Part shown: piece by piece, positions 1 to 7,860 of the stretch
Layout of the letters: every line of letters starts with the position of its first letter
Position numbering within the stretch: position 1 is the stretch's first letter
DNA from: CALXXL01 sp964512385
Lineage (GTDB): Bacteria; Verrucomicrobiota; Lentisphaeria; Victivallales; Victivallaceae
Length of the DNA stretch: 20,297 bases
Direction: 5' to 3'
Assembly: GCA_964512385.1 (NCBI GenBank)
Contig: CAZEHZ010000036.1
Location: 1-20,297, forward strand
The notes under the pieces: model-generated
The model's input: only the letters and a program-made list of their open reading frames with translations
Databases searched by the model: none
Told to the model about the DNA's origin: nothing
Made by a program: the position numbers and the translations under genes

Positions 1-42
1 GCCGTACTTTTCCAATTTATTCAAAATCGTGCTGCTGTTCAT
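1..42 (-). CDS. 5' end of a truncated gene, possibly a Fur-family regulator
   Basis: An ATG at 42-40 on the minus strand opens a frame of 14 codons (MNSSTILNKLEKYG) that runs off the left edge. It is preceded by a strong ribosome binding site, AAAGGAGG, about 9 bases upstream, and by a good promoter at 76-104, so the start is convincing although almost nothing of the protein is visible. The 'LxKYG' ending resembles the first helix of Fur/PerR-type metal or peroxide regulators, in which a short leader precedes a 'xRPTxQR' motif. That identification is inference from 14 residues and could easily be wrong. Confidence 0.5.
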   Translation of the reverse strand, partial: MNSSTILNKLEKYG

Positions 43-75
43 GGTAAAAAACCTCCTTTTAACACCTTTCCAAAT

Positions 76-104
76 ACAATACCAATACTTTCGCACCTTT
101 TCAA
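76..104 (-). promoter_or_regulatory. Promoter for the truncated left-edge gene
   Basis: Read on the minus strand there is TTGAAA (104-99), a 17-base spacer and TATTGT (81-76), close to the sigma70 consensus. It lies about 34 bases before the ATG at 42. No promoter of similar quality was found for the divergent lipoprotein at 214: TATATT at 182-187 is present but has only a poor -35 partner. Confidence 0.5.
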
Positions 105-213
105 GTTAAAAAGCTAATATATATGGAACAAAAAGTTGAAAAAATCAGTCTTAGAAAACTGGTGATTTGTTTTTTTGCATGTATATTAATTGGGAAAAAG
201 GAGATTTGCACCC

Positions 214-771
214 ATGTTTAAGAAATTATTGACGATGTTGGCCGCCGTATTTACGGTTTTAGTTATTACCGGTTGTGAAGCTATTAACGAAGTACAGTAT
301 AAACCGGAATACGTATTAACCTTTTACCAACACGTGCAATATCCCGGCAACAGCAAGAAAATAGAAAAAGAGATCACCGACCCGCGCAACAACCAGACCT
401 ATTGGGTAAACAGCAATCAGTTTTTTGACTCCAGCAGTATTATGGAGGTAAAAATGTTTCCGGTGGAAGGCGAACCAAACATGTACACGCTGGCTTTTAA
501 ATTAGACCGTTCCGGCACCAGCCGCTGGACAAGTTTGTGCGGGCATTCACGGGCGGTAAAAATCATTATTATGGTTGACGGCGAATTCTACACCATTTAT
601 CAGCAGGCAATGGATGTTATTGATGATGATAATAATAGTAATGACATTTGGGTAAACTGCTCAGCCCAGTTTGATATACTTACCGCTAAGGGGATCATGT
701 CGCATGCCCAGCAGAATTACAAATATTTCCATCCGGACATCAACAACTGGTGGTTCGATAAATCAAAATGA
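214..771 (+). CDS. Lipoprotein of unknown function with a weak SecD P1-head-like segment
   Basis: This 185-residue protein begins with a lipoprotein signal (MFKKLLTMLAAVFTVLVITGC), so it should be anchored by Cys21. The ATG at 214 is preferred over the in-frame TTG at 190 because AAGGAG (198-203) lies 10 bases before it and the signal peptide starts there. The middle, with 'YTLAFKLDRSGTSRW' followed by 'IIIMVDGEFYTIY', has the rhythm of the P1 head subdomain of SecD (a beta strand ending in LDxxG, then a second strand with DG). This resemblance is weak and by eye only. The last base pairs overlap the waaF start (ATGA), so the two are probably translationally coupled and cotranscribed. An envelope role is inferred from the lipobox and the neighbour only. 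Confidence 0.8.
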   Translation: MFKKLLTMLAAVFTVLVITGCEAINEVQYKPEYVLTFYQHVQYPGNSKKIEKEITDPRNNQTYWVNSNQFFDSSSIMEVKMFPVEGEPNMYTLAFKLDRSGTSRWTSLCGHSRAVKIIIMVDGEFYTIYQQAMDVIDDDNNSNDIWVNCSAQFDILTAKGIMSHAQQNYKYFHPDINNWWFDKSK

Positions 772-1838
772 AGCTGATCCGTCAGACTCCGGCGGAACTT
801 GCTCCGCATAAAAGAACATTGCCGCAACAGCTTTCCGGCGGCAACACCATTGCCGTGCGGCTTCCCAACTGGTTGGGCGATGCGGTAATGGCAATGCCGG
901 CGGTAAAACAACTTACCAGCAGTTGGCAAAAAGTGGTGGCGGTAGTGCCGCCGCAGATTGCCGAACTCGCCCGCCGTACCGAAGGGATTGCGCAGGTGGT
1001 CGTACTGAATGGCGCTCACAGCAAATGGTTGCCGCAAGATATCGAAAATCTGCACAATGCCAATGCGGAAGCGGCCATTCTATTCAATAATTCGTTGCGT
1101 GACGCCTGGTATTTCAGAAAAGCCGGAGTGCGTAATTTATATGGTGCGGCGGCTCGCGGACGCTCAATTTTAATGAAAAAAGCGTTCCGATTCCCTAAAA
1201 TACGCAAAAAACAGCTGAATTTTCTCCATCACAGCCGGAAATATGCGGCGTTGGCCGCCAGTGTTTGCGGTGTTGAATGGAGTGGTGATTTTCCGGCTTT
1301 GCGGATTGATGCGGTCAACTATGATTTACCGGTAAATTTCAGCGGTAAAATTCTCTTGTTGGCGCCCGGTGCGGCTTACGGTGCGGCTAAACGCTGGCCA
1401 GCGGATCTGTTTAGCCAAACGGCAAAATTGTTTTTGCAAACCCATCCGGACGGATTGATTGTGATTGTCGGGGCACCGTCAGAAACGCCGATTGCCGCAG
1501 AAGTTGCGCAAAATCTACCGTCGGAGCAGGTAAAGAACCTCTGCGGAGCAACCGGTTTTAATGCGTTGGCCGCCTGGTTGAAGCGTGCCGATGTTTGTGT
1601 GGCTAATGACAGCGGCACTATGCATTTGGCCGCCATGCTGGGTACGCCGGGCGTTGCCATGTTCGGCCCCACCGACTACGCCAGCACCGCACCGGTATCC
1701 AAAGACTGGATTTTAATTTATTCCGAATTTCCTTGTGCGCCGTGCTTTAAACGCCAATGCCCTCAACATCCGGAACCGGCCTGTATGCGGGCAATTTCGG
1801 CAGAAAGCGTAGCAAAAGCGCTTGAAACGTTGCTTTAA
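768..1838 (+). CDS. waaF: ADP-heptose:LPS heptosyltransferase II (GT9 family)
   Basis: The 356-residue product transfers heptose from ADP-heptose onto the inner core of lipopolysaccharide at the cytoplasmic face of the inner membrane. The N-terminal signature 'RLPNWLGDAVMAMPA' (residues 31-45) includes the conserved Asp of heptosyltransferases. 'GAAYGAAKRWP' near residue 205 and 'NDSGTMHLAAMLGTP' near 285 are the C-terminal nucleotide-sugar-binding motifs of glycosyltransferase family 9. A Cys-rich tail (PCAPCFKRQCP) is also typical of WaaF-like proteins. Length is normal for the family. It starts inside the stop of the preceding lipoprotein gene and has no strong ribosome binding site of its own, which suggests coupling. 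Heptosyltransferase II is the best fit, but other GT9 heptosyltransferases share the motifs. Its presence implies an LPS-bearing outer membrane. Confidence 0.9.
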   Translation: MKLIRQTPAELAPHKRTLPQQLSGGNTIAVRLPNWLGDAVMAMPAVKQLTSSWQKVVAVVPPQIAELARRTEGIAQVVVLNGAHSKWLPQDIENLHNANAEAAILFNNSLRDAWYFRKAGVRNLYGAAARGRSILMKKAFRFPKIRKKQLNFLHHSRKYAALAASVCGVEWSGDFPALRIDAVNYDLPVNFSGKILLLAPGAAYGAAKRWPADLFSQTAKLFLQTHPDGLIVIVGAPSETPIAAEVAQNLPSEQVKNLCGATGFNALAAWLKRADVCVANDSGTMHLAAMLGTPGVAMFGPTDYASTAPVSKDWILIYSEFPCAPCFKRQCPQHPEPACMRAISAESVAKALETLL

Positions 1839-1857
1839 CCTACTTCAAATAGATTAC

Positions 1858-2478
1858 TTATTTTAAGTCAATGGCATGTTTCGGGCAGGCATTTACACAG
1901 CGTTCGCACTTGATGCAGTCTTTTTCCAATAACGTGCCGCCCGCCTTGGCTTCTGATATCGGCAAATTAAACGGGCAAACCTTTTCGCACTTCCGGCAGC
2001 CGATGCAGGCCGAACTTACCCGAATCAATTTCTCCTGCCGACCATGAATTTTACGGTAAATCCGCCCCATCGGGCAGATACTGCACCAGAAAAAGCGGTT
2101 AAAAATAAAATATCCCGCCACGCCAATCAGCGTAGTGGCCGCAATCATCCAGTAAAATACTACCCCCCAACTCCGCAGGTTCAGCGGCCTGATCAAGATT
2201 ACCAATGCAAAAAAAATCAGCATGGCAATCAGATTAAACGGCTTACTGCGCAGAATCGACGGCAGTTTTCGCCCGGTATCCGGAAGTTGACCGTAAAACA
2301 TTCCGCGCGGACACCACGCTCCGCATCCGGCCCGCCCGCCGGTTTTAAACGCCGACCATAGCCCGAACGCTACATTAATAAACATGCAATACGCTAAATA
2401 CGGATACCGCCAGCCCAGCAGCAACACCACCAGAAACAAGCCGACTCCGATTCGGGTAAACCATTTATTCTTGTGCAT
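1858..2478 (-). CDS. NapH/YccM-like membrane protein with two 4Fe-4S ferredoxin motifs
   Basis: The 206-residue protein has hydrophobic segments at about residues 9-30, 31-46, 82-97 and 107-126, followed by a soluble ferredoxin domain. Cysteines C52/C56 ('CGAWCPRG') and C132/C135 ('CSICPMG') are the paired CxxxCP/CxxCP motifs of the NapH/NosR/CcoG-type polyferredoxin family. C158-C161-C164-C168 and C188-C191-C194-C198 are two classical 4Fe-4S sites. This suggests an inner-membrane electron-transfer protein; partner and substrate are not known. I place the start at the ATG at 2478, preceded by GGTGGAAAAG, rather than the in-frame GTG at 2499. Either way it overlaps the end of the upstream C_GCAxxG_C_C gene, so the two are coupled. 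It converges with waaF with only 19 bases between stops and no terminator hairpin visible there. Confidence 0.85.
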   Translation of the reverse strand: MHKNKWFTRIGVGLFLVVLLLGWRYPYLAYCMFINVAFGLWSAFKTGGRAGCGAWCPRGMFYGQLPDTGRKLPSILRSKPFNLIAMLIFFALVILIRPLNLRSWGVVFYWMIAATTLIGVAGYFIFNRFFWCSICPMGRIYRKIHGRQEKLIRVSSACIGCRKCEKVCPFNLPISEAKAGGTLLEKDCIKCERCVNACPKHAIDLK

Positions 2479-2788
2479 ACTTTTCCACCAGTTCCGCACC
2501 TAATTCCACACACTTTGCGCATGGAAAATGATGCACGGTTTTTATTTCTCTACAAGTTTCCGCTCCGGCGCAAGCCGTAAATTCGGCAATTATTTCGGCA
2601 TGTTTTTCCGCCGGAGTCAACAACAAGGCCGCAAACAACGCTCCGCAACGGCCCTCCGGCGCACGACCTCCCCCGGCGGCTTGCAACTCCGCCGTCAAAT
2701 CCGCACGTTCACAGCCCGCCGCTACCGACTGGGCGCAATTATGAGTTTTAGGGATACTGGTAAAAATCTCAACCGCTCTATTTTTCAT
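2465..2788 (-). CDS. C_GCAxxG_C_C family redox-type protein
   Basis: The 107-residue protein has the layout of the C_GCAxxG_C_C family (PF09719): a 'NCAQSV' segment (C18), a glycine run then 'CGALFAALLL' (C48) and a C-terminal 'CREIK...FPCAKCVELGAELV' (C79, C90, C93). Function of the family is not established; the conserved cysteines and frequent placement beside iron-sulfur or electron-transfer genes suggest a redox or metal-binding role. Start ATG at 2788 has AAGGAC about 10 bases upstream. The 3' end overlaps the NapH-like gene, consistent with a two-gene operon. The family call rests on cysteine spacing and length. Confidence 0.8.
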   Translation of the reverse strand: MKNRAVEIFTSIPKTHNCAQSVAAGCERADLTAELQAAGGGRAPEGRCGALFAALLLTPAEKHAEIIAEFTACAGAETCREIKTVHHFPCAKCVELGAELVEKYAQE

Positions 2789-2834
2789 CTGAAGTTATGT
2801 CCTTTTTATGTTTTTTCTACAATATAATATAGCA

Positions 2835-2858
2835 ACACTTCGGAAATATCCAAATTTT
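2835..2858 (-). promoter_or_regulatory. Putative promoter region for the redox pair
   Basis: On the minus strand the sequence holds TTGGAT followed after about 16-18 bases by the AT-rich TATATTATATT, a plausible -35/-10 pair about 40-70 bases before the ATG at 2788. Exact boundaries are approximate. The pair lies in the 166-base divergent region shared with the Gfo/Idh/MocA gene. Confidence 0.35.
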
Positions 2859-2882
2859 ATAAAAAATAAAACGTATTAAACC

Positions 2883-2910
2883 TTGATTTTTTCATAAAAT
2901 GACATAAATT
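2883..2910 (+). promoter_or_regulatory. Putative promoter for the Gfo/Idh/MocA gene
   Basis: TTGATT (2883-2888), a 16-base spacer and TAAATT (2905-2910) form a moderate sigma70-like promoter about 45 bases before the ATG at 2955. The surrounding sequence is very AT-rich, so chance matches are likely. Confidence 0.35.
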
Positions 2911-2954
2911 AAACGTATGAAAAATATTTTTTTACAAAAGGAAAGGTAAAAATA

Positions 2955-4214
2955 ATGAATTCTCCTGTAAAACTTATCATTGTCGGTGCCGGTGCACGTG
3001 GTACCGGTTACTCGCTTTATGCTGAAGAACACCCGGAACAGGCTCAGATTGTCGGGGTGGCGGAACCCAGAGATTTCTTCCGTAACCGCATTGTGCAAAC
3101 TCACAATGTTCCGGCGGAAAACGTTTTTAACGACTGGAAGGATTTGGCCAAAGTACCGAAGTTTGCCGATGCCGTAATGATTTGTACTCAAGACCATATG
3201 CATGAAGAACCCGCTATCGCTTTTGCCAAATTAGGTTACAATATTTTACTGGAAAAACCCATGGCTCCCACCGCCGAAGGGTGCAAGCGCATTGTAGAAG
3301 CCGTAAAAGAAGCCGGCGTAATGTTCGCCGTCTGCCATGTTTTGCGCTATACCAAATATACTCAAGAACTTAAGCGTATTATCCAATCCGGTGTGATTGG
3401 TGAAATTATCTCAATTCAACATCTGGAACCGGTGGCGCACTGGCATCAGGCACACTCATTTGTGCGTGGCAACTGGCGCAATGAGGCCGAATCCAGCTGT
3501 ATGTTGCTGGCCAAATGCTGCCACGATGTTGACTGGTTGCGGTATGTGATGAATAAGCCGTGCAAGCAAATCCAGTCGTTCGGGTCGCTGCGCTATTTGA
3601 CTAAGGCCTGTCAGCCTGCCGGTGCCGCCGACCGCTGTACCGACTGTCCGCTGGAAATTGAGTCCTCCTGCCCGTATTCCGCCATTAAAATTTATCTGCG
3701 TGACCGGGTGGTAAATGGTCAGGTGCTGTGGCCGACCGACGTTTTAACCACCGACACCACTCCGCAGGGCGTGGTAAAGGCTTTAAAAGAAGGCCCTTAC
3801 GGTCGTTGTGTCTATGCCTGCGATAATGACGTAGTGGATAATCAGGTGGTAAATATGTTGTTTGATGACAATACCACCGCCGGGATGACCATGACGGCAT
3901 TCTGCAATGAAGGCGCCCGTCAAACCCGAATTTTCGGCAGTTTAGGTTCGATTCGCACCGACAGTCAATTCATCTATATTACCAACTTTTTGACCGACAA
4001 AGTAACTACGATTGACACCAATCAGCTTAACGACGGCGGTATTTTGTCCGGCCACGGCGGTGGCGATATGGGCCTGATGGCGGCATTTGTCAAAGCCTTG
4101 GCAACCAACGATAAATCCTATATCCTCTCTGGTGTGGATGAGACTTTGGAAAGTCATTTAATGGTTTTCGCCGCCGATGCTTCCCGCAAGAGCGGTAAAG
4201 TTATGGATATGTAG
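2955..4214 (+). CDS. Gfo/Idh/MocA family NAD(P)-dependent oxidoreductase with a cysteine cluster
   Basis: The 419-residue protein starts with a Rossmann fold ('IVGAGARGTGYS', residues 9-20). It carries the catalytic lysine motif E100-K101-P102 and a second-domain 'HDVDW' (H190, D193), the standard features of the Gfo/Idh/MocA family. These enzymes oxidise or epimerise sugars, inositols or related polyols in the cytoplasm; the substrate cannot be read from sequence. Residues 219-240 hold four cysteines (C219, C228, C231, C239) ending in 'CPYSA', a loop seen in one subgroup of the family that might bind a metal. The start is supported by AGGAAAGG 8 bases upstream. It appears monocistronic; the convergent DMT gene ends 26 bases away. 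Confidence 0.88.
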   Translation: MNSPVKLIIVGAGARGTGYSLYAEEHPEQAQIVGVAEPRDFFRNRIVQTHNVPAENVFNDWKDLAKVPKFADAVMICTQDHMHEEPAIAFAKLGYNILLEKPMAPTAEGCKRIVEAVKEAGVMFAVCHVLRYTKYTQELKRIIQSGVIGEIISIQHLEPVAHWHQAHSFVRGNWRNEAESSCMLLAKCCHDVDWLRYVMNKPCKQIQSFGSLRYLTKACQPAGAADRCTDCPLEIESSCPYSAIKIYLRDRVVNGQVLWPTDVLTTDTTPQGVVKALKEGPYGRCVYACDNDVVDNQVVNMLFDDNTTAGMTMTAFCNEGARQTRIFGSLGSIRTDSQFIYITNFLTDKVTTIDTNQLNDGGILSGHGGGDMGLMAAFVKALATNDKSYILSGVDETLESHLMVFAADASRKSGKVMDM

Positions 4215-4240
4215 TTTTTACCACACACCCATAGCTATTA

Positions 4241-5128
4241 TCAGCCGCACGAATAAAGGATTATGGCGGCGGTCATCATTAAGGTGGCCGTTCCCCGCCG
4301 TATCCAAACCGTGCGGCTTTTGTTTTTCTCTAAATTCTGTACCCCGAAATGCAGTAAAATTAAGGTCATAATAACCGTAAGCGGCCCTCTGGACGCCATG
4401 ATTACATTACCGAACACCGGCCCCACCAACGCATAACAACTATACAGGCACGCCTGTTTGCCAAACCAGCTTACCGCATAAGCTCCGGTGGCACGCATAT
4501 CCGACAGCTTCAATTTTAAATAACGATACAACGCCGCCGCCAACGGCAGTAACAGCATGTTCAACATGCCAGCCGCCAATAATGCCCGTTGCCAGAAACT
4601 TGGCGCATTCATGCCGTCAATCAACAACTTTACGGACAAATCAGACATGCAGTAAAACCCCAATGCGCCAAACACCCACCCCATGCCGTGCCAGTTAATG
4701 CCGCCATTCTGATAATTCATTACCATAGCCGAGGCCGCCGCCAGCACCACTGCGCCAATTTGTAAAATACTGAATTTTTCCAGCCCCAGCAGATAGGCCG
4801 CCACCATCAATACCGCCACCCGCAACCCCAGTAAAGACGACAATCGAGACGGTGCAATACTTTTTTCCGCCATAAAAAACATTATTTCGCCCCCGGTGGT
4901 GCCGATCGCCGCCATCGCCGCAAATTTTGACCAATGCCAATCGCCCCAGAAATCCGGAAACCAGCTTAACAGTATCATTGGTATGCTAAGCAGACTCATC
5001 CAAATCTGCGTTGCCACCGCCAAAACAATAGCCTTTCCGCCCTGTTTTAAATAGATTCGTGATAAAATATACCCCCCGGACTGCCCCGCCGCCGCCAATA
5101 TCCCACTGAAAATTCCCCAAAATACCAT
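4241..5128 (-). CDS. EamA/DMT-type membrane transporter
   Basis: About 295 residues with roughly ten hydrophobic helices arranged as two similar halves, the pattern of the drug/metabolite transporter superfamily. Motifs like 'ALGFYCMSDLSVKLLID' at the start of the second half and 'GPVFGNVIMASRGPLTVIMTLILLH' near the end support this. The substrate is unknown. The ATG at 5128 is chosen because GGAGGGG lies 4-10 bases before it; the in-frame GTG at 5140 would place that ribosome binding site inside the gene. A terminator-like hairpin ends only about 20 bases upstream, leaving no room for a promoter after it. The gene is therefore expressed by read-through from argG or from a leader that includes the hairpin. 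Confidence 0.75.
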   Translation of the reverse strand: MVFWGIFSGILAAAGQSGGYILSRIYLKQGGKAIVLAVATQIWMSLLSIPMILLSWFPDFWGDWHWSKFAAMAAIGTTGGEIMFFMAEKSIAPSRLSSLLGLRVAVLMVAAYLLGLEKFSILQIGAVVLAAASAMVMNYQNGGINWHGMGWVFGALGFYCMSDLSVKLLIDGMNAPSFWQRALLAAGMLNMLLLPLAAALYRYLKLKLSDMRATGAYAVSWFGKQACLYSCYALVGPVFGNVIMASRGPLTVIMTLILLHFGVQNLEKNKSRTVWIRRGTATLMMTAAIILYSCG

Positions 5129-5150
5129 ATTCCCCTCCACTCGTTCTACT

Positions 5151-5212
5151 AAAAAAACAAAAGCAGACTTGCAAAAAGGAAAAAAAATATTTACTCCCTT
5201 CTACAAATCTGC
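5151..5212 (-). terminator. Intrinsic terminator-like hairpin between argG and the DMT gene (possible attenuator)
   Basis: On the minus strand GCAGATTTG (5212-5204) pairs with CAAGTCTGC (5171-5163) over 9 positions with one G-U pair. An inner AGAAGG/CCTTTT pairing extends the stem across a small bulge. The stem is followed at once by a T-rich run (5162-5151). This is the form of a Rho-independent terminator, although the apical loop is long. It would end mscS-argG transcripts and, because the DMT start follows within about 20 bases, would also limit DMT expression. Confidence 0.6.
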
Positions 5213-5224
5213 CTGAATTAACCA

Positions 5225-5252
5225 ATTCGACCGTTATTTATACCGGTCGAAT
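5225..5252 (-). other. Perfect 9-bp hairpin in the argG-DMT leader
   Basis: ATTCGACCG and CGGTCGAAT form a perfect inverted repeat around a 10-base loop, 12-40 bases after the argG stop and just upstream of the terminator-like hairpin. There is no T-run after it, so it is not a terminator on its own. It may stabilise the argG 3' end or act with the next hairpin; this role is inference. Confidence 0.5.
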
Positions 5253-5264
5253 CCGGTTTACGAA

Positions 5265-6461
5265 TTAATATTCGTTTTGCTTGCTGCGGGCACGTACACG
5301 TAAACGCAAAGCGTTCAGCTTAATGAACCCGGCGGCATCTTTCTGGTCATACGCATCGGCGCCTTCAAAACTAGCCACTGCTTCATCGTACAAACTGTAT
5401 TCCGAACGCCGGCCGGTAACATGGCAGGCACCCTTGAACAGCTTTACCCGCACTTCACCGGTAACATACTTCTGACTTTCGGTGATGGCGGCCTGGAGCA
5501 TTTCACGTTCCGGAGCATACCAGAAACCGTTGTACACCATGTCGGCATAACGCGGAATCAAGCTGTCGCGCAAGTGCATAACTTCACGGTCCATGGTGAT
5601 TTGTTCCAAACCACGATGGGCGGCCTGTAAAATCGTTCCGGCCGGAGTTTCATATACGCCGCGGGACTTCATGCCGACATAACGGTTTTCCACAATATCC
5701 ACCCGGCCAACCGCATGTTTCTTGCCGATAGCGTTCAACTTGCGCATTAAATTCGCCGGAGAAAGTTTTTCGCCGTTCACGGCTACCGGAATACCTTTTT
5801 CATAGGTGATAATTACATCTTCCGGTTCGTTGGCGGCCTGACTCAACGGCTTGGTCATTACGGCGATATCTTCCGGGAATTCATTCCACGGATCTTCCAG
5901 CACGCCGCCTTCAAAGCTGATGTGCAGTAAGTTACGGTCCATGCTGTACGGCTTTTTAGCGGTAGTGGATACCGGGATGCCGTTTTTCTTGGCATATTCC
6001 ACCAAGTCCATACGTCCGGTGAAGTTCCATTCACGCCACGGCGCAATAATTTTAATATTCGGCTGCAAGGCGTATGCGGTCAATTCAAAACGAATCTGGT
6101 CATTACCTTTGCCGGTGGCACCGTGGCAAATAGCGTCGGCACCTTCCTGACGGGCGATTTCAATCAACCGCTTGCCGATTAACGGACGGGCAATACTGGT
6201 GCCCAGCAAATAATTGTTTTCATAAATGGCGTTTGCCTGCATCATCGGGAAGATGAAATCACGGGCAAATTCTTCGCACAAATCTTCCACATAACATTTT
6301 GTGGCGCCGGTTTTAATGGCCTTTTCTTCTACGCCGGAAAGTTCTTCTTCCTGCCCCACGTCGGCACAAAAACCTACGACTTCGGCATTATAAGTGTCTT
6401 TTACCCACTTTACGATTACCGAGGTATCCAAACCGCCGGAATACGCTACAATAACTTTCAT
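5265..6461 (-). CDS. argG: Argininosuccinate synthase
   Basis: The 398-residue protein joins citrulline and aspartate with ATP to form argininosuccinate, the seventh step of arginine synthesis, in the cytoplasm. The N-terminal ATP pyrophosphatase motif 'YSGGLDTS' (residues 7-14), 'GATGKGNDQIRFE', 'PWREWNFTGR' and 'KKPYSMDRNLLHIS' are all present. Length matches the family. AAGGAG lies about 8 bases before the ATG. It follows the mscS stop by 17 bases, so the two are probably cotranscribed. No argH or other arginine gene is in the window. Confidence 0.97.
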   Translation of the reverse strand: MKVIVAYSGGLDTSVIVKWVKDTYNAEVVGFCADVGQEEELSGVEEKAIKTGATKCYVEDLCEEFARDFIFPMMQANAIYENNYLLGTSIARPLIGKRLIEIARQEGADAICHGATGKGNDQIRFELTAYALQPNIKIIAPWREWNFTGRMDLVEYAKKNGIPVSTTAKKPYSMDRNLLHISFEGGVLEDPWNEFPEDIAVMTKPLSQAANEPEDVIITYEKGIPVAVNGEKLSPANLMRKLNAIGKKHAVGRVDIVENRYVGMKSRGVYETPAGTILQAAHRGLEQITMDREVMHLRDSLIPRYADMVYNGFWYAPEREMLQAAITESQKYVTGEVRVKLFKGACHVTGRRSEYSLYDEAVASFEGADAYDQKDAAGFIKLNALRLRVRARSKQNEY

Positions 6462-6478
6462 TTAAACCTTCTCCTTAG

Positions 6479-7804
6479 TTAGTCTTTAGAAGTCTTAATT
6501 TTATTTACCACCACCGGTTCGCTCCCTACTCCGGCCAGATATGTGGTGGAGGTGGGGAAGGCAAAATTTAGACCGGCATTATTAAACTGCTGTAAAATCT
6601 CAAAATTAATATCATTCCGAGTCTGTAAAAAGTCAAACCATTCGCAGTTAAACCAAGTAACCACGTTAATAGTCAAAGCCCAATCCCGGAATTCGCCAAA
6701 ATAAATCCGGGGCGGCATATCGGCGGTAAATTCCGGACGATTATCCAGAATCCGGTGCAAAATATCCAACGCTTCCCGCATTTTTTCCGGCGGCGTATTA
6801 TAGGTTAAGGTAATATCAAACGCATACTTAATATTAGGCCGGCGGGTAATATTTTCAATCGGATTGTCCGCCACTATTGAGTTTGGCAAGGCAAATAAAT
6901 TACCATCCAGCGCCCGAATCTTAGTTGAGCGCAGGCCGACCTCCTCTACACACCCGTCCACACCGTTAATCCGTACCCGGTCGCCCACGGTAAACGGCTT
7001 ATCCATAATCACCATAATTGAGCTGATAAAGTTGGCAATAGTGTTCTGGGCGGCAAACGCCACCGCCAAGCCGACCACTCCGGCACCGGCCAGCAGTGCG
7101 GTAATATCCAACCCTAAAATATTCTGAAAAATAAACAGCACCGCAATACTGCCGATGATAATCTTTAACGCTTTGCGGATTAAATTAGTCAGCAGTTCAT
7201 TTACATTACTGCCGGTTCGTTCGGAAATTCTATGCAGTACACCATCCAGCGCCCCGATACAGCGGAACAAGCCCCACAGCACCACAAAGGAAAAAATCGC
7301 CCAAAAACCACGGATGAAAAAATTACGCAACGCCCCGTTCATGGTATTCAATATCCCGGACGAACTGCCGAATACGCCAAGCACAAACAGCGCCGTCATT
7401 ATTGGACGGGATAATTTTGCGCTGAAAAATTCACCGGCATTATTAGCATTTTTTATAAAAATCCGCCGTATAATACCACGGAATATTGCGGTAATAATCG
7501 CCGCCAGAAAAAAACTGACTACACTGCCGATGCCCAGCACCAATAAACTTACTTGATGTTCAGCAATATAATCCCACGTTGCGGCAAAAAAATCAGAGAT
7601 ATTGCTTTGCATTGAATTAAGGTCCGCCGGCAGGCTCAACGGATTTAAAATCGGTAATTGTTCCGCATTATCGATAACTTTTTCGGCATCGGTTTCGGCG
7701 GTTTTCAATAAGGACGCATCAGTTCCGCTCCCGGCAGACTCCTGTGCAAACGCCCCCATGCATACTCCACACAGCAAAACAAACATTAAAAAAAGTTTCT
7801 TCAT
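6479..7804 (-). CDS. mscS: MscS-family mechanosensitive channel with N-terminal extension
   Basis: The 441-residue protein begins with a Sec signal peptide (MKKLFLMFVLLCGVCMGAFA) and an 80-residue probably periplasmic segment. Several membrane helices follow (about 84-107, 132-150, 164-185 and 211-230), then the Gly/Ala-rich pore helix 'AGAGVVGLAVAFAAQN' (near 239-254). The MscS beta domain begins at 'DKPFTVGDRVRI' (near 268), followed by the alpha/beta C-terminal domain. Such channels open under membrane tension and release solutes on osmotic downshock. It is longer than the 286-residue E. coli MscS because of the exported N-terminus and extra helix. It heads a likely operon with argG. The start ATG has only a weak upstream GGAAA. 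Confidence 0.92.
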   Translation of the reverse strand: MKKLFLMFVLLCGVCMGAFAQESAGSGTDASLLKTAETDAEKVIDNAEQLPILNPLSLPADLNSMQSNISDFFAATWDYIAEHQVSLLVLGIGSVVSFFLAAIITAIFRGIIRRIFIKNANNAGEFFSAKLSRPIMTALFVLGVFGSSSGILNTMNGALRNFFIRGFWAIFSFVVLWGLFRCIGALDGVLHRISERTGSNVNELLTNLIRKALKIIIGSIAVLFIFQNILGLDITALLAGAGVVGLAVAFAAQNTIANFISSIMVIMDKPFTVGDRVRINGVDGCVEEVGLRSTKIRALDGNLFALPNSIVADNPIENITRRPNIKYAFDITLTYNTPPEKMREALDILHRILDNRPEFTADMPPRIYFGEFRDWALTINVVTWFNCEWFDFLQTRNDINFEILQQFNNAGLNFAFPTSTTYLAGVGSEPVVVNKIKTSKD

Positions 7805-7860
7805 ACTTAATTTCCGTACTTTTTTTGAGTTGACATTTGAATAAATCAGTTTTTGTTAAT

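Noticed and set aside
1839..1857. Terminator between waaF and the NapH-like gene
   Set aside because: The 19-base gap has no inverted repeat.
4986..5225. Possible leader peptide or small gene in the argG-DMT gap on the minus strand
   Set aside because: It would use a TTG start without a ribosome binding site and is in another frame of the DMT gene for most of its length.
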